A stretch of DNA of 64,000 bases from Tritrichomonas musculus (Eukaryota; Parabasalia; Tritrichomonadida; Tritrichomonadidae), in NCBI GenBank assembly GCA_039105265.1, contig JAPFFF010000012.1, positions 2,170,001 to 2,234,000 of the forward strand, given 5' to 3'. A program made the translations under genes and the position numbers. Positions 31,918 through 41,319 of this stretch are shown here, one piece after another. The number at the start of each line of letters is the position of its first letter. Within the stretch, counting starts at the first letter, position 1. The notes beneath the pieces were generated by a model. It was not told the DNA's origin, did not search any database, and saw only the letters and a program-made list of their open reading frames with translations.

Positions 31918-32295
31918 ATGAATCTCCCTGATGAGTTTACATCTTTTTGGTCTGTAGTTGTTCATCCTAAAATACAATATCAAGTGTCGGTTCCAAGCAG
32001 CACGGTATGCTTTTTAACAAATTGCTGTGTTGATCAAGAATTTGAACCTCGTCCTGAATCAGGCCGAGTATCGCTATTTGCTAAAGTGAATGATGGTGAA
32101 GAGGTAGCAATTGTTCCTTTTATATTAAACTCTTTTGAAAGCACAAATTTACAAATTGAATTTCAAGAAAGCTCAAACGTTATTTTTTGGACATCAGGAG
32201 TTGAAATTCCAATACATATTTGTGGATATTTAAGTGGTGATTTTTCTGTAAATATTACAGAATTCCCTCCAAATAATCCTCAACCAGCATTATAA
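31918..32295 (+). CDS. Small stand-alone nucleoplasmin-like domain protein
   Basis: The protein has 125 residues. FWSVVVHPKIQYQVSVPSST, GRVSLFAKVNDGEEVAIVPF, LQIEFQESSNVIFWTSG and VEIPIHICGYL follow, in order, the beta-strand pattern of the nucleoplasmin-like fold found at the N-terminus of HD2-type proteins and nucleolar FKBPs (FWGVEVKPG ... VHLTGYL). These domains form pentamers that chaperone histones. Here no acidic tail, zinc finger or FKBP domain follows; the end is EFPPNNPQPAL. It lies 100 bp after the LRR gene on the same strand. Confidence in the fold is moderate; the function is inferred. Confidence 0.7.
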   Translation: MNLPDEFTSFWSVVVHPKIQYQVSVPSSTVCFLTNCCVDQEFEPRPESGRVSLFAKVNDGEEVAIVPFILNSFESTNLQIEFQESSNVIFWTSGVEIPIHICGYLSGDFSVNITEFPPNNPQPAL

Positions 32296-32565
32296 TTTCT
32301 TCCAAAGCGTTTTTTCTTTTGTTTATATCATGTTAATAATAATAAGATAATTTATAATAAAATTTTATATTAATGAGCAAAATTATTATCTAGATATCTT
32401 TTATCCTCAAATACATTATTCTTTTTATTCTATTTTTCATCATCTATTAGTTTAAAATTAAATATAAAGCAATGTCCAAACAAAGAAAATGAACTAAGTA
32501 ACTAAAATGGATTATATTAAAAAATAATATTTAATACATATATAAATAAAATAAAACATATGAGC
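32296..32565. other. AT-rich convergent spacer
   Basis: About 270 bp between the convergent nucleoplasmin-like and coiled-coil genes. It is AT-rich with no recognised element. Confidence 0.35.
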
Positions 32566-34755
32566 TTATTTTTGATTTTTGATAGAAGCTAATTCATTCT
32601 TCAAATTAAAAATTCTCATCAATTGCGCAGATCTTTCTGCTCCTTTCTTTTCTATAATTTTTCTTACACCGGCTTCTAATTCATTACAATTATTAAAAAC
32701 GATAGAAATAGGTTCTTTTTTCTTTGATCTGTTTTCGTTTACACTATATTCTATCATTTCGCCAATGTCATTGCATCTTTCTTCGATTGTGTTTATCATT
32801 TCGCTTTTCTTCATACAATCGAATACAATATCAGATAATTTGCAATCAATATCAATTCCTCTCTGTGAAGCTTCTTCAAATAATTCTGCTTCAATTTCAA
32901 AACTTTCCTTCAATTCTTCACTGCATTCATAAGCAGTTGTCAAAAGATCATTTAAAAATGTTCTTTGGCGTTTAATGAATTTTCTCTTTTTCTGAAGTTT
33001 TTCTTGGCTTTTCCTATTTGTAATTCGTTCTATGTTAGACATGCATATTGAGTACTCATCTTGCAGTTCGCGTAAAAGACGAAGAATATCTAGTTTCTTT
33101 AATTGATTTGCATCAATATTTTTAGGCTTCCTTTTTATTGTTTCTTCTTCATCTTCATTATGGTGATGGCCTTTATGATGATGAGAATCAACAAGATGTT
33201 TAATATAAATTTCATCATTGAAAGAACTATCATCTGTATTTTCATTATTATTTTCAATAATTTCTTCATTTGTTGTAGATGATTTTTGCATAGATAGTAA
33301 TGTTTCTTCATAAACATCTTTCAACTGATAATAATCATTTTGGCACTTCTTTGCATAGTTATTTAATACTTCATACTCATCAAAATCAGACCTTGATATT
33401 GAGATCCTATCATTCTCCTCTTGAAGATGTAATATTTGCTTCATAAGTTTGTCGTTCTTCAATTTTTGAAGTTGTGGTGGAAGAGGATCTGTCGTTAAGT
33501 TATTTAATTGTATTTTCAATAATTTTTTCGATTTTTTGAGAAGATGTAAATTTTGTATAGATTTTCTAGAGATGAAATTCTTTTTTTGCTCAATGTTACT
33601 AATTCTATTTTCAATTTTTGATAATTCACTTTTCAATTTCATATTATCAAAGTCAACGGTTGATATTGTAAAATCTCCATTCATCATAGCATGAATTGAC
33701 TCATTTATTGTTTGAGCTCTTTCGACTTCTTTGCTTGATTCAATTAAAAACTCTTCTTCAATTTCAATTAAGCCTTTGATTAATTCTTCTTCTTCTAGAG
33801 TTTGGTATAAAAAAGAAACTTCAGTTTTCAATTCATTTAAATTTTGTTGCATTTCAAGTGCTGTCTGCAAGGCAGATCGTTGCTCTTGTAGAAATTGGAT
33901 TTCGTTTTGAATTAATTGTTCTTGATTTTCTTTATCTTTAATAGAATTGCTATTTGTACTAGTATATTTGGTTAGCGTTAAAAGGAGATTCTGATTATAA
34001 TTGTTATTTTTTGAATCGATTATGTCATCAAGAGACGGACTGGAGAAATTTTCAGAGTCATTGGTATATTCATTATCTTGAAAAGAAGAACTACAATATT
34101 CAGTTTTATTATTGGCTGTATCATTATTGAGATTACTATTATTGTTATTATTGATATAATTATTAATGGATTTTAAAAACTCCAGTATAATGTCATTTGA
34201 ACTGATTTGCTTGGATATCTGTTCGAAAATTTCTTGGCATTTTTTATGATTTGAGTTTGAATTTTTTTTGGAATTTGTACTATTATAATTGAGATTATTA
34301 TCGAAATGTTTTCGAACCTTGTCAAAGTTACTAATAAAAGAGTTTCTACTTTTTTCGTAAACATTCAAATCAAGGAGTTCTCGAGCAACATTTGGCATAG
34401 ATCTTTTAATTAGGCCATACATTTCTTTTATTTTAACGTCAAAATCGCGAGAAAAACGATTTAAACCAGAATTTTGGACATAATTATTTAAGTTTTTCTG
34501 AAACCCAAGAAAACTCATTATAGGTATGCTAGATTTGAGATCGTTTTTACCAGAATTCCGCATTGAAGTGTTGGATTTACCTTTGATGTTGATCAATTGG
34601 CTTAATTGAGAAACGAAAATCGAAGGAATTTTTGAATCTTGCATAGTTTGCTGAAGGTCTGTAAGAAGGTCTGTTGGAACATCTACAGTCGTATTTTTAG
34701 AATAAGCTGAAAGAAATTTGGAGGACTTGGGGCTATTAGTGGATTTGATTTTCAT
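32566..34755 (-). CDS. Coiled-coil protein of unknown function
   Basis: The protein has 729 residues and starts at an ATG. I do not recognise the family. Residues 1-160 are Ser/Asn/Lys-rich with helical patches (VARELLDLNVYEKSRNSF). An Asn-rich stretch follows (NNYINNNNNSNLNNDTANN). From about residue 270 there are long heptad-like coiled coils (EIQFLQEQRSALQTALEMQ; SKIENRISNIEQKKNF). A His/Glu-rich hinge (HHHKGHHHNEDEEE) lies near residue 530. A second coiled-coil region runs to the C-terminus. This layout is common among cytoskeletal or basal-body proteins of flagellates, but that is only a possibility. No catalytic motif, membrane segment or signal peptide is seen. Confidence 0.8.
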   Translation of the reverse strand: MKIKSTNSPKSSKFLSAYSKNTTVDVPTDLLTDLQQTMQDSKIPSIFVSQLSQLINIKGKSNTSMRNSGKNDLKSSIPIMSFLGFQKNLNNYVQNSGLNRFSRDFDVKIKEMYGLIKRSMPNVARELLDLNVYEKSRNSFISNFDKVRKHFDNNLNYNSTNSKKNSNSNHKKCQEIFEQISKQISSNDIILEFLKSINNYINNNNNSNLNNDTANNKTEYCSSSFQDNEYTNDSENFSSPSLDDIIDSKNNNYNQNLLLTLTKYTSTNSNSIKDKENQEQLIQNEIQFLQEQRSALQTALEMQQNLNELKTEVSFLYQTLEEEELIKGLIEIEEEFLIESSKEVERAQTINESIHAMMNGDFTISTVDFDNMKLKSELSKIENRISNIEQKKNFISRKSIQNLHLLKKSKKLLKIQLNNLTTDPLPPQLQKLKNDKLMKQILHLQEENDRISISRSDFDEYEVLNNYAKKCQNDYYQLKDVYEETLLSMQKSSTTNEEIIENNNENTDDSSFNDEIYIKHLVDSHHHKGHHHNEDEEETIKRKPKNIDANQLKKLDILRLLRELQDEYSICMSNIERITNRKSQEKLQKKRKFIKRQRTFLNDLLTTAYECSEELKESFEIEAELFEEASQRGIDIDCKLSDIVFDCMKKSEMINTIEERCNDIGEMIEYSVNENRSKKKEPISIVFNNCNELEAGVRKIIEKKGAERSAQLMRIFNLKNELASIKNQK

Positions 34756-37222
34756 AAATTATTTTAAATTATTAATTTAAAATTTTGAAGTTTTTTTAAA
34801 AAAATGCATTTATTTTGGAATTTATAATTTATTTTTTAATATTTTTATTTAAATTGATATTTAATATGTGTATTAGAAATTAAAAATAAATATATATTCG
34901 ATAAATAATTTTCCAAAAAAAGATAATTATGATTTTTGACGATAAGTTCATAATTTTCAAAAAGTAATTTGAGTGTTTTACGATATTCATAAAAATTTCT
35001 ATTTTAAAATGCTTTATGGATTAATTATATTTATTAATAATCTTATATATGATTATTTATGTAAGTATATAATATTTTGAAATATATTCTCTATATATTA
35101 TGAAGATATTATACGAATAAATATTGACTTAATTGATTGATTATTTAGCTTTTTCTATCCATTCTCTTTTGTGTAAAATTTTCAAAGTTTAAAAGGTCAT
35201 AGTTTATATATAAAATGATTTTATATTTGTGTAAAATGGAAATAGAAGATGATATATATAAAATAATGAAAAAAAATAGTTAAATACAAAAGTATAATTT
35301 TTGATAGAGAATTGAAAATTTGAGTATAAAAAATAATATGGAAAAATAAGAATAATAAAATTATTAATAAAAAGTATCATATAAAAGAAAAAAATGGTTG
35401 TTTTATATTCTCAAAAGTGAACCAACTTCAGAAAAATTGGATTATAACCACTATTTTCAATAAAGTCGATTTCAAAAAGCTTGGGACAACTTCTCAAATA
35501 ATTTCTGATAAAAGTGAAAAACACAATCTTCTTTTCAATTATTTTCTTTATTTATTTTGTTATCCTTTCTAAAATTCCAATCAATAATGAAAAAATGTTT
35601 CTAATACGAGCCAAAACATATATTACCGAACTTTCAATTTACAGCTCAATTCTTAAAAATCGATGATCATCAGATAATATGTAAATTCATGATCATAAAA
35701 TAGTTTTTGAGCATGCGTTTACAAAAAACTCTATCTTAATATCATTACAGGCTTTACCATGCGTTTTCTAGTGAATTAGTGCAAAGATCTATGACAATTT
35801 CAAAAAAAACACATTTTTCTTGATAAATAAAAATAAATAAAGTTATTTATTTTTATAAAATTAATATATAATTATCCAATAATATGTATACATATTTGTA
35901 TTTGATAAAATGTCTTTGATGAAGAGAAATTGCTTTTTGAATTTGTGATATAAGCTTTCAAATTATATCTTAATAATTTATCTGTAAAAAACTAATATTT
36001 TTATATTTTTATTTTTTATATCATTATTTATATTACACATATTTATATAATTTTATTTTTAACGTAGAAAAAAAAAGATATTATGGTTTTCTTATTCAAT
36101 CAATTTAACACTTGAAACTTTTTCATTTGAAATTATTGAAAAAGCCAACTTTATTCAGAATATAATATTTAAAGATATATTGGTTAAATTTATATTTTAA
36201 GAAACCAAAAAGAGATTTCATTTATTTATATCAATCAATAAAATAAAATAAAATAAATTCTTAATATATCTAGATATGGATTTCAATGCATAATCAGATA
36301 AAATGTTGAGTCAAACAAAATCGAATAGAAGAAATAATGATATTCCTACTTGATATTATAATTTTCATTTCAACAAGAAGGAACAGCAAATAAGAATTAT
36401 GAAAAGTAATAAAAACAATTTTCAATACATTAAAACAAAAAGTTTAAAAATGAAAGAAAAAGTGAAAAAATTACATAGTTATTCCTCAAAATCCTATGTT
36501 AAATATATTATTATTATGATTAAAATAGATGTATAATTCAATAATAAAAAAAAGGCCATGTTTTTCGAGTGGATTTGGAGATCTTATATGATGTTATCAA
36601 TTTTTTGTATAGTTCATATCATTGATGATATGAATTTTATAATTGACCAATAAAGATGAAAATTTTTTGACCAAAAAGGTTAATTTATTTTTTTTATTAT
36701 ATTTCTTCCAAAGACACAAATAAACTCAACAAAATAACTAAATAAGAGTAGTTTACAAAACAATTCTTAGGCATATCCCAGCGCAACGTGGAAAAGTAAA
36801 CCTTGCAAAGATAATTATTTTAGAATGTCTTTTCCTAAAGCTCAAACAAATTCAAAAAACTCACTAAATAAAAGCGATTTACAAAATAATTCTTTTATTA
36901 AGGGTGGAGTCTCAATGATATTTTTTCTCAAAAAGTTTATTGGGGTGGTACTTCAAATGACTTATTTTTGACCTTCAACTAACTACAAAAATAAACGGTC
37001 GTCAAAATATCGACCTTCAACTAACTACAAAATAAACGGTTACCTAAAATCTCGACCTTCAAATGACTACAGTTCGACCTTCAACTAGCTACTTTTTTTT
37101 TTTAATACTTTTATTTACTCTTTTTCTTTTTTTTATAATCTAATTTAAATAAATAATTGTTATATGCAGTTTTTCAATTTGTTTAGTGCTTTTTATACAA
37201 ATGTATCATGAATTTAAGGAAA
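34756..37222. other. Gene-free AT-rich region with degenerate repeats
   Basis: About 2.5 kb. Visible structure lies at the right side. There is a palindrome at 36613-36634 (TTCATATCA mirrored). A diverged repeat pair of about 55 bp lies at about 36715-36770 and about 36840-36895 (AAATAAAAGCGATTTACAAA type). A trichotomy of short repeats lies at 36975-37090, each containing CGACCTTCAACTA. Parts of this recur inverted at 46.3-46.7 kb. No coding sequence is supported. Confidence 0.45.
36975..37090. repeat. Short tandem repeat built on CGACCTTCAACTAACTAC
   Basis: Four imperfect copies, each starting with GACCTTCAA and each followed by CTA(G)CTAC or GACTAC. Two copies continue with AAATAAACGGT. 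It is adjacent to the left end of the Tc1-like element. Confidence 0.6.
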
Positions 37223-37224
37223 TA

Positions 37225-37458
37225 TATTGTTATTTTGGAAGTTCATGACAATATACAAAAAACTAATGAATTATTTGTATTTTATTGATAAAATATATCT
37301 TATTTATACTATTTTCTTGCATATAATATGATAATAAAAAAAGATATTAACAAATGGATTTTTTTATGCAATTCAATGTTATGCGTGGATAAGTATTCAA
37401 TTTTTTTTAGGAAAATATAGCATAAATGCAAAAACACATACCAGACAGGCTTCTTCAA
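37225..37458 (+). repeat. Left terminal inverted repeat, 234 bp
   Basis: This is the mirror copy of 40619-40852. Read on the plus strand it contains the same ATG (37426) and the same first 11 codons (MQKHIPDRLLQ) as the USP-like gene, then diverges and stops after 27 codons. Confidence 0.93.
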
Positions 37459-37609
37459 ACTTTGTCTATAAAAATAATATTGATATTCTATTTTGTATTT
37501 TATTTGTGATGTTTCATCAAAAATATGGCCAAAAAAATCATATGATATCATTTATGATTAAAAAAGTTTTATTAATGAAGATATTTATGATATTTATTTA
37601 GTCTTCGAT

Positions 37610-37858
37610 TGAAGCGATGGAGCTAATGGAGTTAAGAAGATAATTAAGTGATTGAGTTACTGAAGATAAGAAGATAATTAAGTTGATTGAGTGATTGCGT
37701 TGATTGAGTTACTGAAGATAAGAAGATAATTAAGTTGATTGTGTTGATTGAGTTGATGAAGATAAGAAGATAATTAAGTTGATTGTGTTGATTGAGTTAC
37801 TGAAGATAAGAAGATAATTAAGTTGATGAAGTTGATTGTGTTGATGGAGTTGATGATG
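37610..37858. repeat. Irregular tandem repeat next to the transposase stop
   Basis: Five copies of AAGAAGATAATTAAG are spaced about 35-53 bp apart and joined by variable runs of GTTGATT and GAGTTACTGAA units. It lies just downstream of the transposase stop codon, inside the element. Confidence 0.8.
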
Positions 37859-37864
37859 CTTTTC

Positions 37865-39442
37865 TTAAATTAACTCACCACATCGAAACGTTTGAAATCC
37901 ACGAAGAACATTAAGCCGATCAATTTTAGTAGGATGGTGCCCTTCGTGTCCTAAAGGCAGTCCTTTACAGCAATCATCTAAAATTGCTTCCCATTCGCTA
38001 AACATTTTTGCTGTCACTTCGCCGTTGAAATGATTACGAGTTAAAATATCCCATTTGTATTTTATCATTTCAACAACATTATCATCAACTATTGGCGGAA
38101 CATCAATGTTTGCTAACGACGCTTTAGCAATTGCAAAATAGCATTCGGCAAGATAATTTAATTGCGGACTATAAGGTACTGTTGGAAGCAGCTCGATTTT
38201 CTCATCATTTATTACATTTTGAACATTATTTGTCCAATGGATTGACGCATTGTCATGGATTAAAACGATCTTTGTTTTTCCTGTCCCTATAAAACGACGA
38301 ATAACGTTAACAACTTCTCGAAGGAATTTTTGGTATTGATTGTTTTTAATGCTTTTGCCATCACTCCATTGGTATATCACTCCAAAACCAGGAATTACTG
38401 CTGCTACAACAGATATACGACTAAATTGCAAATTTCGTAGTGTTAGAGGAGTTACACCAACAAAACCTCTACACATAGAGCTACGAGGAAACAAACTTAG
38501 TCCAGCTTCATCAACAAAAATGAAGCAAGACGAGCCGTTTTGAATCATCTGTGAAACATACTTGGCCCATGTAATTCGTAACGCGCGAAGGCCAATTGAA
38601 TTTCGTGCAGGTGGCGAATATCTGGTCTTATGAATCGTAAAATTCATAAATTTAACGGCTTTTTCTATAGTGCTTACTTTGATTTCCTTTTCAGTTGCGC
38701 CATGCATTCCATTTATGTAGGCAGTTCTCTGTCTGAGAGTCCAAGTAGGAAAATCCAATAGTGTGCAAATTAAGCATTCAATCACATCATTATTAATTTT
38801 AACATGATTTTCTCGTCTTCCTCCCTGTTTAACATCAATTGAATTAAAAGGTTTTTTATGATGGTAGTCATAAAACCAATCTCTTAAAGTGAAATAGGTT
38901 GGTACACAATCATTAAATGAACCATTAACTCTGGCAGAATGGAATTCATGGCAAAATCGGTTGCAATTAACATGCATGCCTGGCTGTGATTCAAGTTTTT
39001 TTAACCTATCAATGAATGCATAGTGTACTTTGTAATATTCAATTTGCTTTGCTTGCCTTTTCTCTTCTTTTTCCTTAACCGATTTGCAGGTTTTATGACT
39101 CTTTGATTTGTTTTTTCTCATTATCTCTAACAGTTCTCTAACCGTTTTATCGATAGCCAAAGCAGAAGCTCGATCTCGCCAACGATAATTTTCGAAAGTA
39201 AAAAATTGATCATTGAAGATATCTTCATCTCCATCGCCTTCAGGAAGTGTTGATAGATTTTTAATGGAATCAATTGAGCGTTTAATCATCGCGCTGTCCA
39301 CCTTTCCATCGACAACGCATTCAGCATATAAACCATTAAAAATGCTATCCAACTCCACAAGATTTACATTATCATCTTCTTGAATTTCATCAAATAGTTT
39401 TCTATTTATCAAATCAAGATTGTCTTGTCCAACATCATTTTT
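37865..39442 (-). CDS. DD35E transposase of the Tc1/mariner/IS630 superfamily (no ATG at its start)
   Basis: There are 525 sense codons after the TAG at 39445-39443, in the same frame as the upstream gene. The first in-frame ATG is about 50 codons in (SAMIKRSIDS), so translation as a separate protein would need a TTG (39412) or that internal Met. The N-terminal 200 residues are charged and family-specific. A helix-turn-helix segment is suggested at WTLRQRTAYINGMHG...VSTIEKAVKFM. The catalytic core is complete: Asp in FVDEAGLSLF, Asp in IHDNASIHW and Glu in SPQLNYLAECYF, with 35 residues between the second Asp and the Glu. Such enzymes cut at TA targets and join the transposon ends. The frame is intact, so the protein may be active. 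Confidence 0.88.
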   Translation of the reverse strand, partial: KNDVGQDNLDLINRKLFDEIQEDDNVNLVELDSIFNGLYAECVVDGKVDSAMIKRSIDSIKNLSTLPEGDGDEDIFNDQFFTFENYRWRDRASALAIDKTVRELLEIMRKNKSKSHKTCKSVKEKEEKRQAKQIEYYKVHYAFIDRLKKLESQPGMHVNCNRFCHEFHSARVNGSFNDCVPTYFTLRDWFYDYHHKKPFNSIDVKQGGRRENHVKINNDVIECLICTLLDFPTWTLRQRTAYINGMHGATEKEIKVSTIEKAVKFMNFTIHKTRYSPPARNSIGLRALRITWAKYVSQMIQNGSSCFIFVDEAGLSLFPRSSMCRGFVGVTPLTLRNLQFSRISVVAAVIPGFGVIYQWSDGKSIKNNQYQKFLREVVNVIRRFIGTGKTKIVLIHDNASIHWTNNVQNVINDEKIELLPTVPYSPQLNYLAECYFAIAKASLANIDVPPIVDDNVVEMIKYKWDILTRNHFNGEVTAKMFSEWEAILDDCCKGLPLGHEGHHPTKIDRLNVLRGFQTFRCGELI

Positions 39443-40651
39443 CTAGAACACCTTATTTGCTAGCTGTTTAGAAATAGTACGAATAAAAATGCCAAATAAT
39501 GTGTTTGACATTTCAAATTCTCCAATTGGTGATTCAGGAGCTCCTACAGGATTAACACTGAGTATACCAAGAAGATCATCAAACATAGAACTTAATATAA
39601 ATGTGTTTTCATATACACCACCGTGCCGAACAACAATGAAATTAGGCTCTGTTTCTGAATTTAAAGGATTGATCTGTTCAGAACTATTAATTTCATCTTG
39701 TTGGATCTGTTCAGAACTATTAATTCCCTTATGATGTAAACATAATATTTCATTTACAAATTGATGTTTTTCAGTTTTTTTATACAATAATAAGTATGCT
39801 CCAGTTTTAATTGCATCATTCAAGATGTTAATGTGTTTTTTCTGATATTCAGGAAAAGAAACCTTTTCATTGTTAAATAAAACCCAATTTTTTTTAATGT
39901 AAATTAAATCCACAAAATGACCAGTAGTTTTTCTTGATTTTTGATAGAAGATTATAGCTTTAATTTTGTATATTGTTTCTTCTTCCTTCATCATATAATT
40001 ACGAAAATTAATCATAGTTGGAATTTTTAAAGGTTGCCGAATATGAGTTGTTATAGTATTGTTTTTAATAAAACGCCTAAGTTTAATTAAAACATAATCT
40101 GTCATATATGAAATTTTATAATTAAAAAAAACATTATCATATCCTTCTTCTGTTTTTCCATTTTGAGGAGTCCCGAAATAGTCATCCATTGATTGTTTAA
40201 GCGTAGAAAAATATCTATCGTTGTTGGAGCCAATGGACAATTCAATAAATGAAAGATTGTCATAAAATTCAACTTTTTGATCATCAAGATATTTTTTAAA
40301 AATATCAATTTTAAGAAAGTCACTATCTATATGTTTTAAAATAATTGTCAAAAATTCAATTGGATCCTTTGGTTCTCCAGTAGGAAACTTATTTTCAATA
40401 TATTTAAAAAAAAATTGAATAGATATTGCTGATTGACCAGTATAATGTTGAATAATTTGACTTATTTTTCGGAGAGGGATTTCTGGTGGAAATTCAAAAG
40501 AACAAATTGGCTTTAAATGAAATAATAATTGAAATATGCAATTGGCATAAGATGAGTTTCCTTCATCATAAATACCAATGAGAGAATTTCTAATATAGGG
40601 CGAATTTGGAAATAAAAATTGAAGAAGCCTGTCTGGTATGTGTTTTTGCAT
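39443..40651 (-). CDS. Ubiquitin-specific-protease-like (C19) protein with Ser at the catalytic Cys position, carried by the transposon
   Basis: The protein has 402 residues; its first 11 codons lie in the right terminal repeat. USP landmarks in order: the Cys box IGIYDEGNSSYANCIFQ (canonical GxxNxGNTCYxNxxLQ), where Ser33-Ser34 replace Thr-Cys; the DPIEFLTIILKHI segment (canonical QDAxEFLxxLL); VLIKLRRF (canonical xxHLKRF); and the His box TTGHFVDLIYIKKNWVLFNN with His245, Trp256 and Asn260-261. Without the Cys it should not cleave ubiquitin by the usual mechanism, though it could still bind ubiquitin. The C-terminal about 120 residues include two copies of INSSEQI and an unrecognised domain running up to the TAG stop, which is directly continued by the transposase frame. 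Confidence 0.82.
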   Translation of the reverse strand: MQKHIPDRLLQFLFPNSPYIRNSLIGIYDEGNSSYANCIFQLLFHLKPICSFEFPPEIPLRKISQIIQHYTGQSAISIQFFFKYIENKFPTGEPKDPIEFLTIILKHIDSDFLKIDIFKKYLDDQKVEFYDNLSFIELSIGSNNDRYFSTLKQSMDDYFGTPQNGKTEEGYDNVFFNYKISYMTDYVLIKLRRFIKNNTITTHIRQPLKIPTMINFRNYMMKEEETIYKIKAIIFYQKSRKTTGHFVDLIYIKKNWVLFNNEKVSFPEYQKKHINILNDAIKTGAYLLLYKKTEKHQFVNEILCLHHKGINSSEQIQQDEINSSEQINPLNSETEPNFIVVRHGGVYENTFILSSMFDDLLGILSVNPVGAPESPIGEFEMSNTLFGIFIRTISKQLANKVF

Positions 40652-40852
40652 TTATGCTATATTTTCCTAAAAAAAATTGAATACTTATCCACGCATAACA
40701 TTGAATTGCATAAAAAAATCCATTTGTTAATATCTTTTTTTATTATCATATTATATGCAAGAAAATAGTATAAATAAGATATATTTTATCAATAAAATAC
40801 AAATAATTCATTAGTTTTTTGTATATTGTCATGAACTTCCAAAATAACAATA
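40619..40852 (-). repeat. Right terminal inverted repeat, 234 bp, holding the USP-like start codon
   Basis: Inverted copy of 37225-37458. The ATG at 40651 and codons 1-11 of the USP-like gene lie at its inner edge, so the promoter of the gene must lie in the repeat or outside the element. Confidence 0.93.
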
Positions 40853-40854
40853 TA

Positions 40855-41311
40855 CCCGTAGTAATATCGACGTTGCAGATTTGCGCCATTTTTATTTTGC
40901 TTATTCAATTCTCACAAATTTTGAAAAGAGCAAAAAATAAAAATTGTGTATAAAAAAAAATTTTTTTTATTTTGCATTCAAATCGTGACAATTCTTTTTT
41001 TCTTCTTTCAATTTTTCGTTTTAAATAAAAGATGGTTATATTTTATGTACGTTTAAAACTCGTTTTTTCGGAAAAAAGGCCTTTTTCCTTAATGTCCAAT
41101 CATTTTTTCATCCTGCAAGTCAGAGGTTTTCTTAGTTACCAAATAAGGAATATATTCATCTAGTTATCATTGCCCAGATCATTCTTTTTTTTTTTTTCCA
41201 TAAATTTGATTTCGCAATATTAAAACACATATTTAATATAATGTATTTACAAAAGAACAATCATATTTTATTTTCCTTGCATAATTTATTCGTACTGTCA
41301 AATTTTGATTT
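40855..41311. other. AT-rich spacer between two transposons
   Basis: About 460 bp, rich in A and T runs. No gene, RNA or repeat is recognised in it. Confidence 0.35.
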
Positions 41312-41319
41312 GCTCAAAT

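Larger units (their letters stand above)
37225..40852. mobile_element. Tc1/mariner/IS630-type transposon with 234-bp terminal inverted repeats, 3,628 bp
   Basis: The sequence at 37225-37458 (TATTGTTATTTTGGAAGTTC to CAGACAGGCTTCTTCAA) recurs inverted at 40619-40852. Both arms are 234 bp with no difference found by eye. TA lies immediately outside each end (37223-37224 and 40853-40854), the Tc1/mariner target duplication; both ends in fact share TATA, so the edge is uncertain by 2 bp. Inside, on the minus strand, a ubiquitin-specific-protease-like frame starts within the right arm and is followed, in the same frame after one TAG, by a DD35E transposase. A tandem repeat lies between the transposase stop and the left arm. 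Identical arms imply a very recent insertion or homogenisation. Confidence 0.93.

Noticed and set aside
37309-37551. Open frame of 80 codons on the minus strand
   Set aside because: It overlaps the left terminal repeat of the Tc1-like element and is Tyr/Phe/Ile-rich noise of AT-rich DNA.
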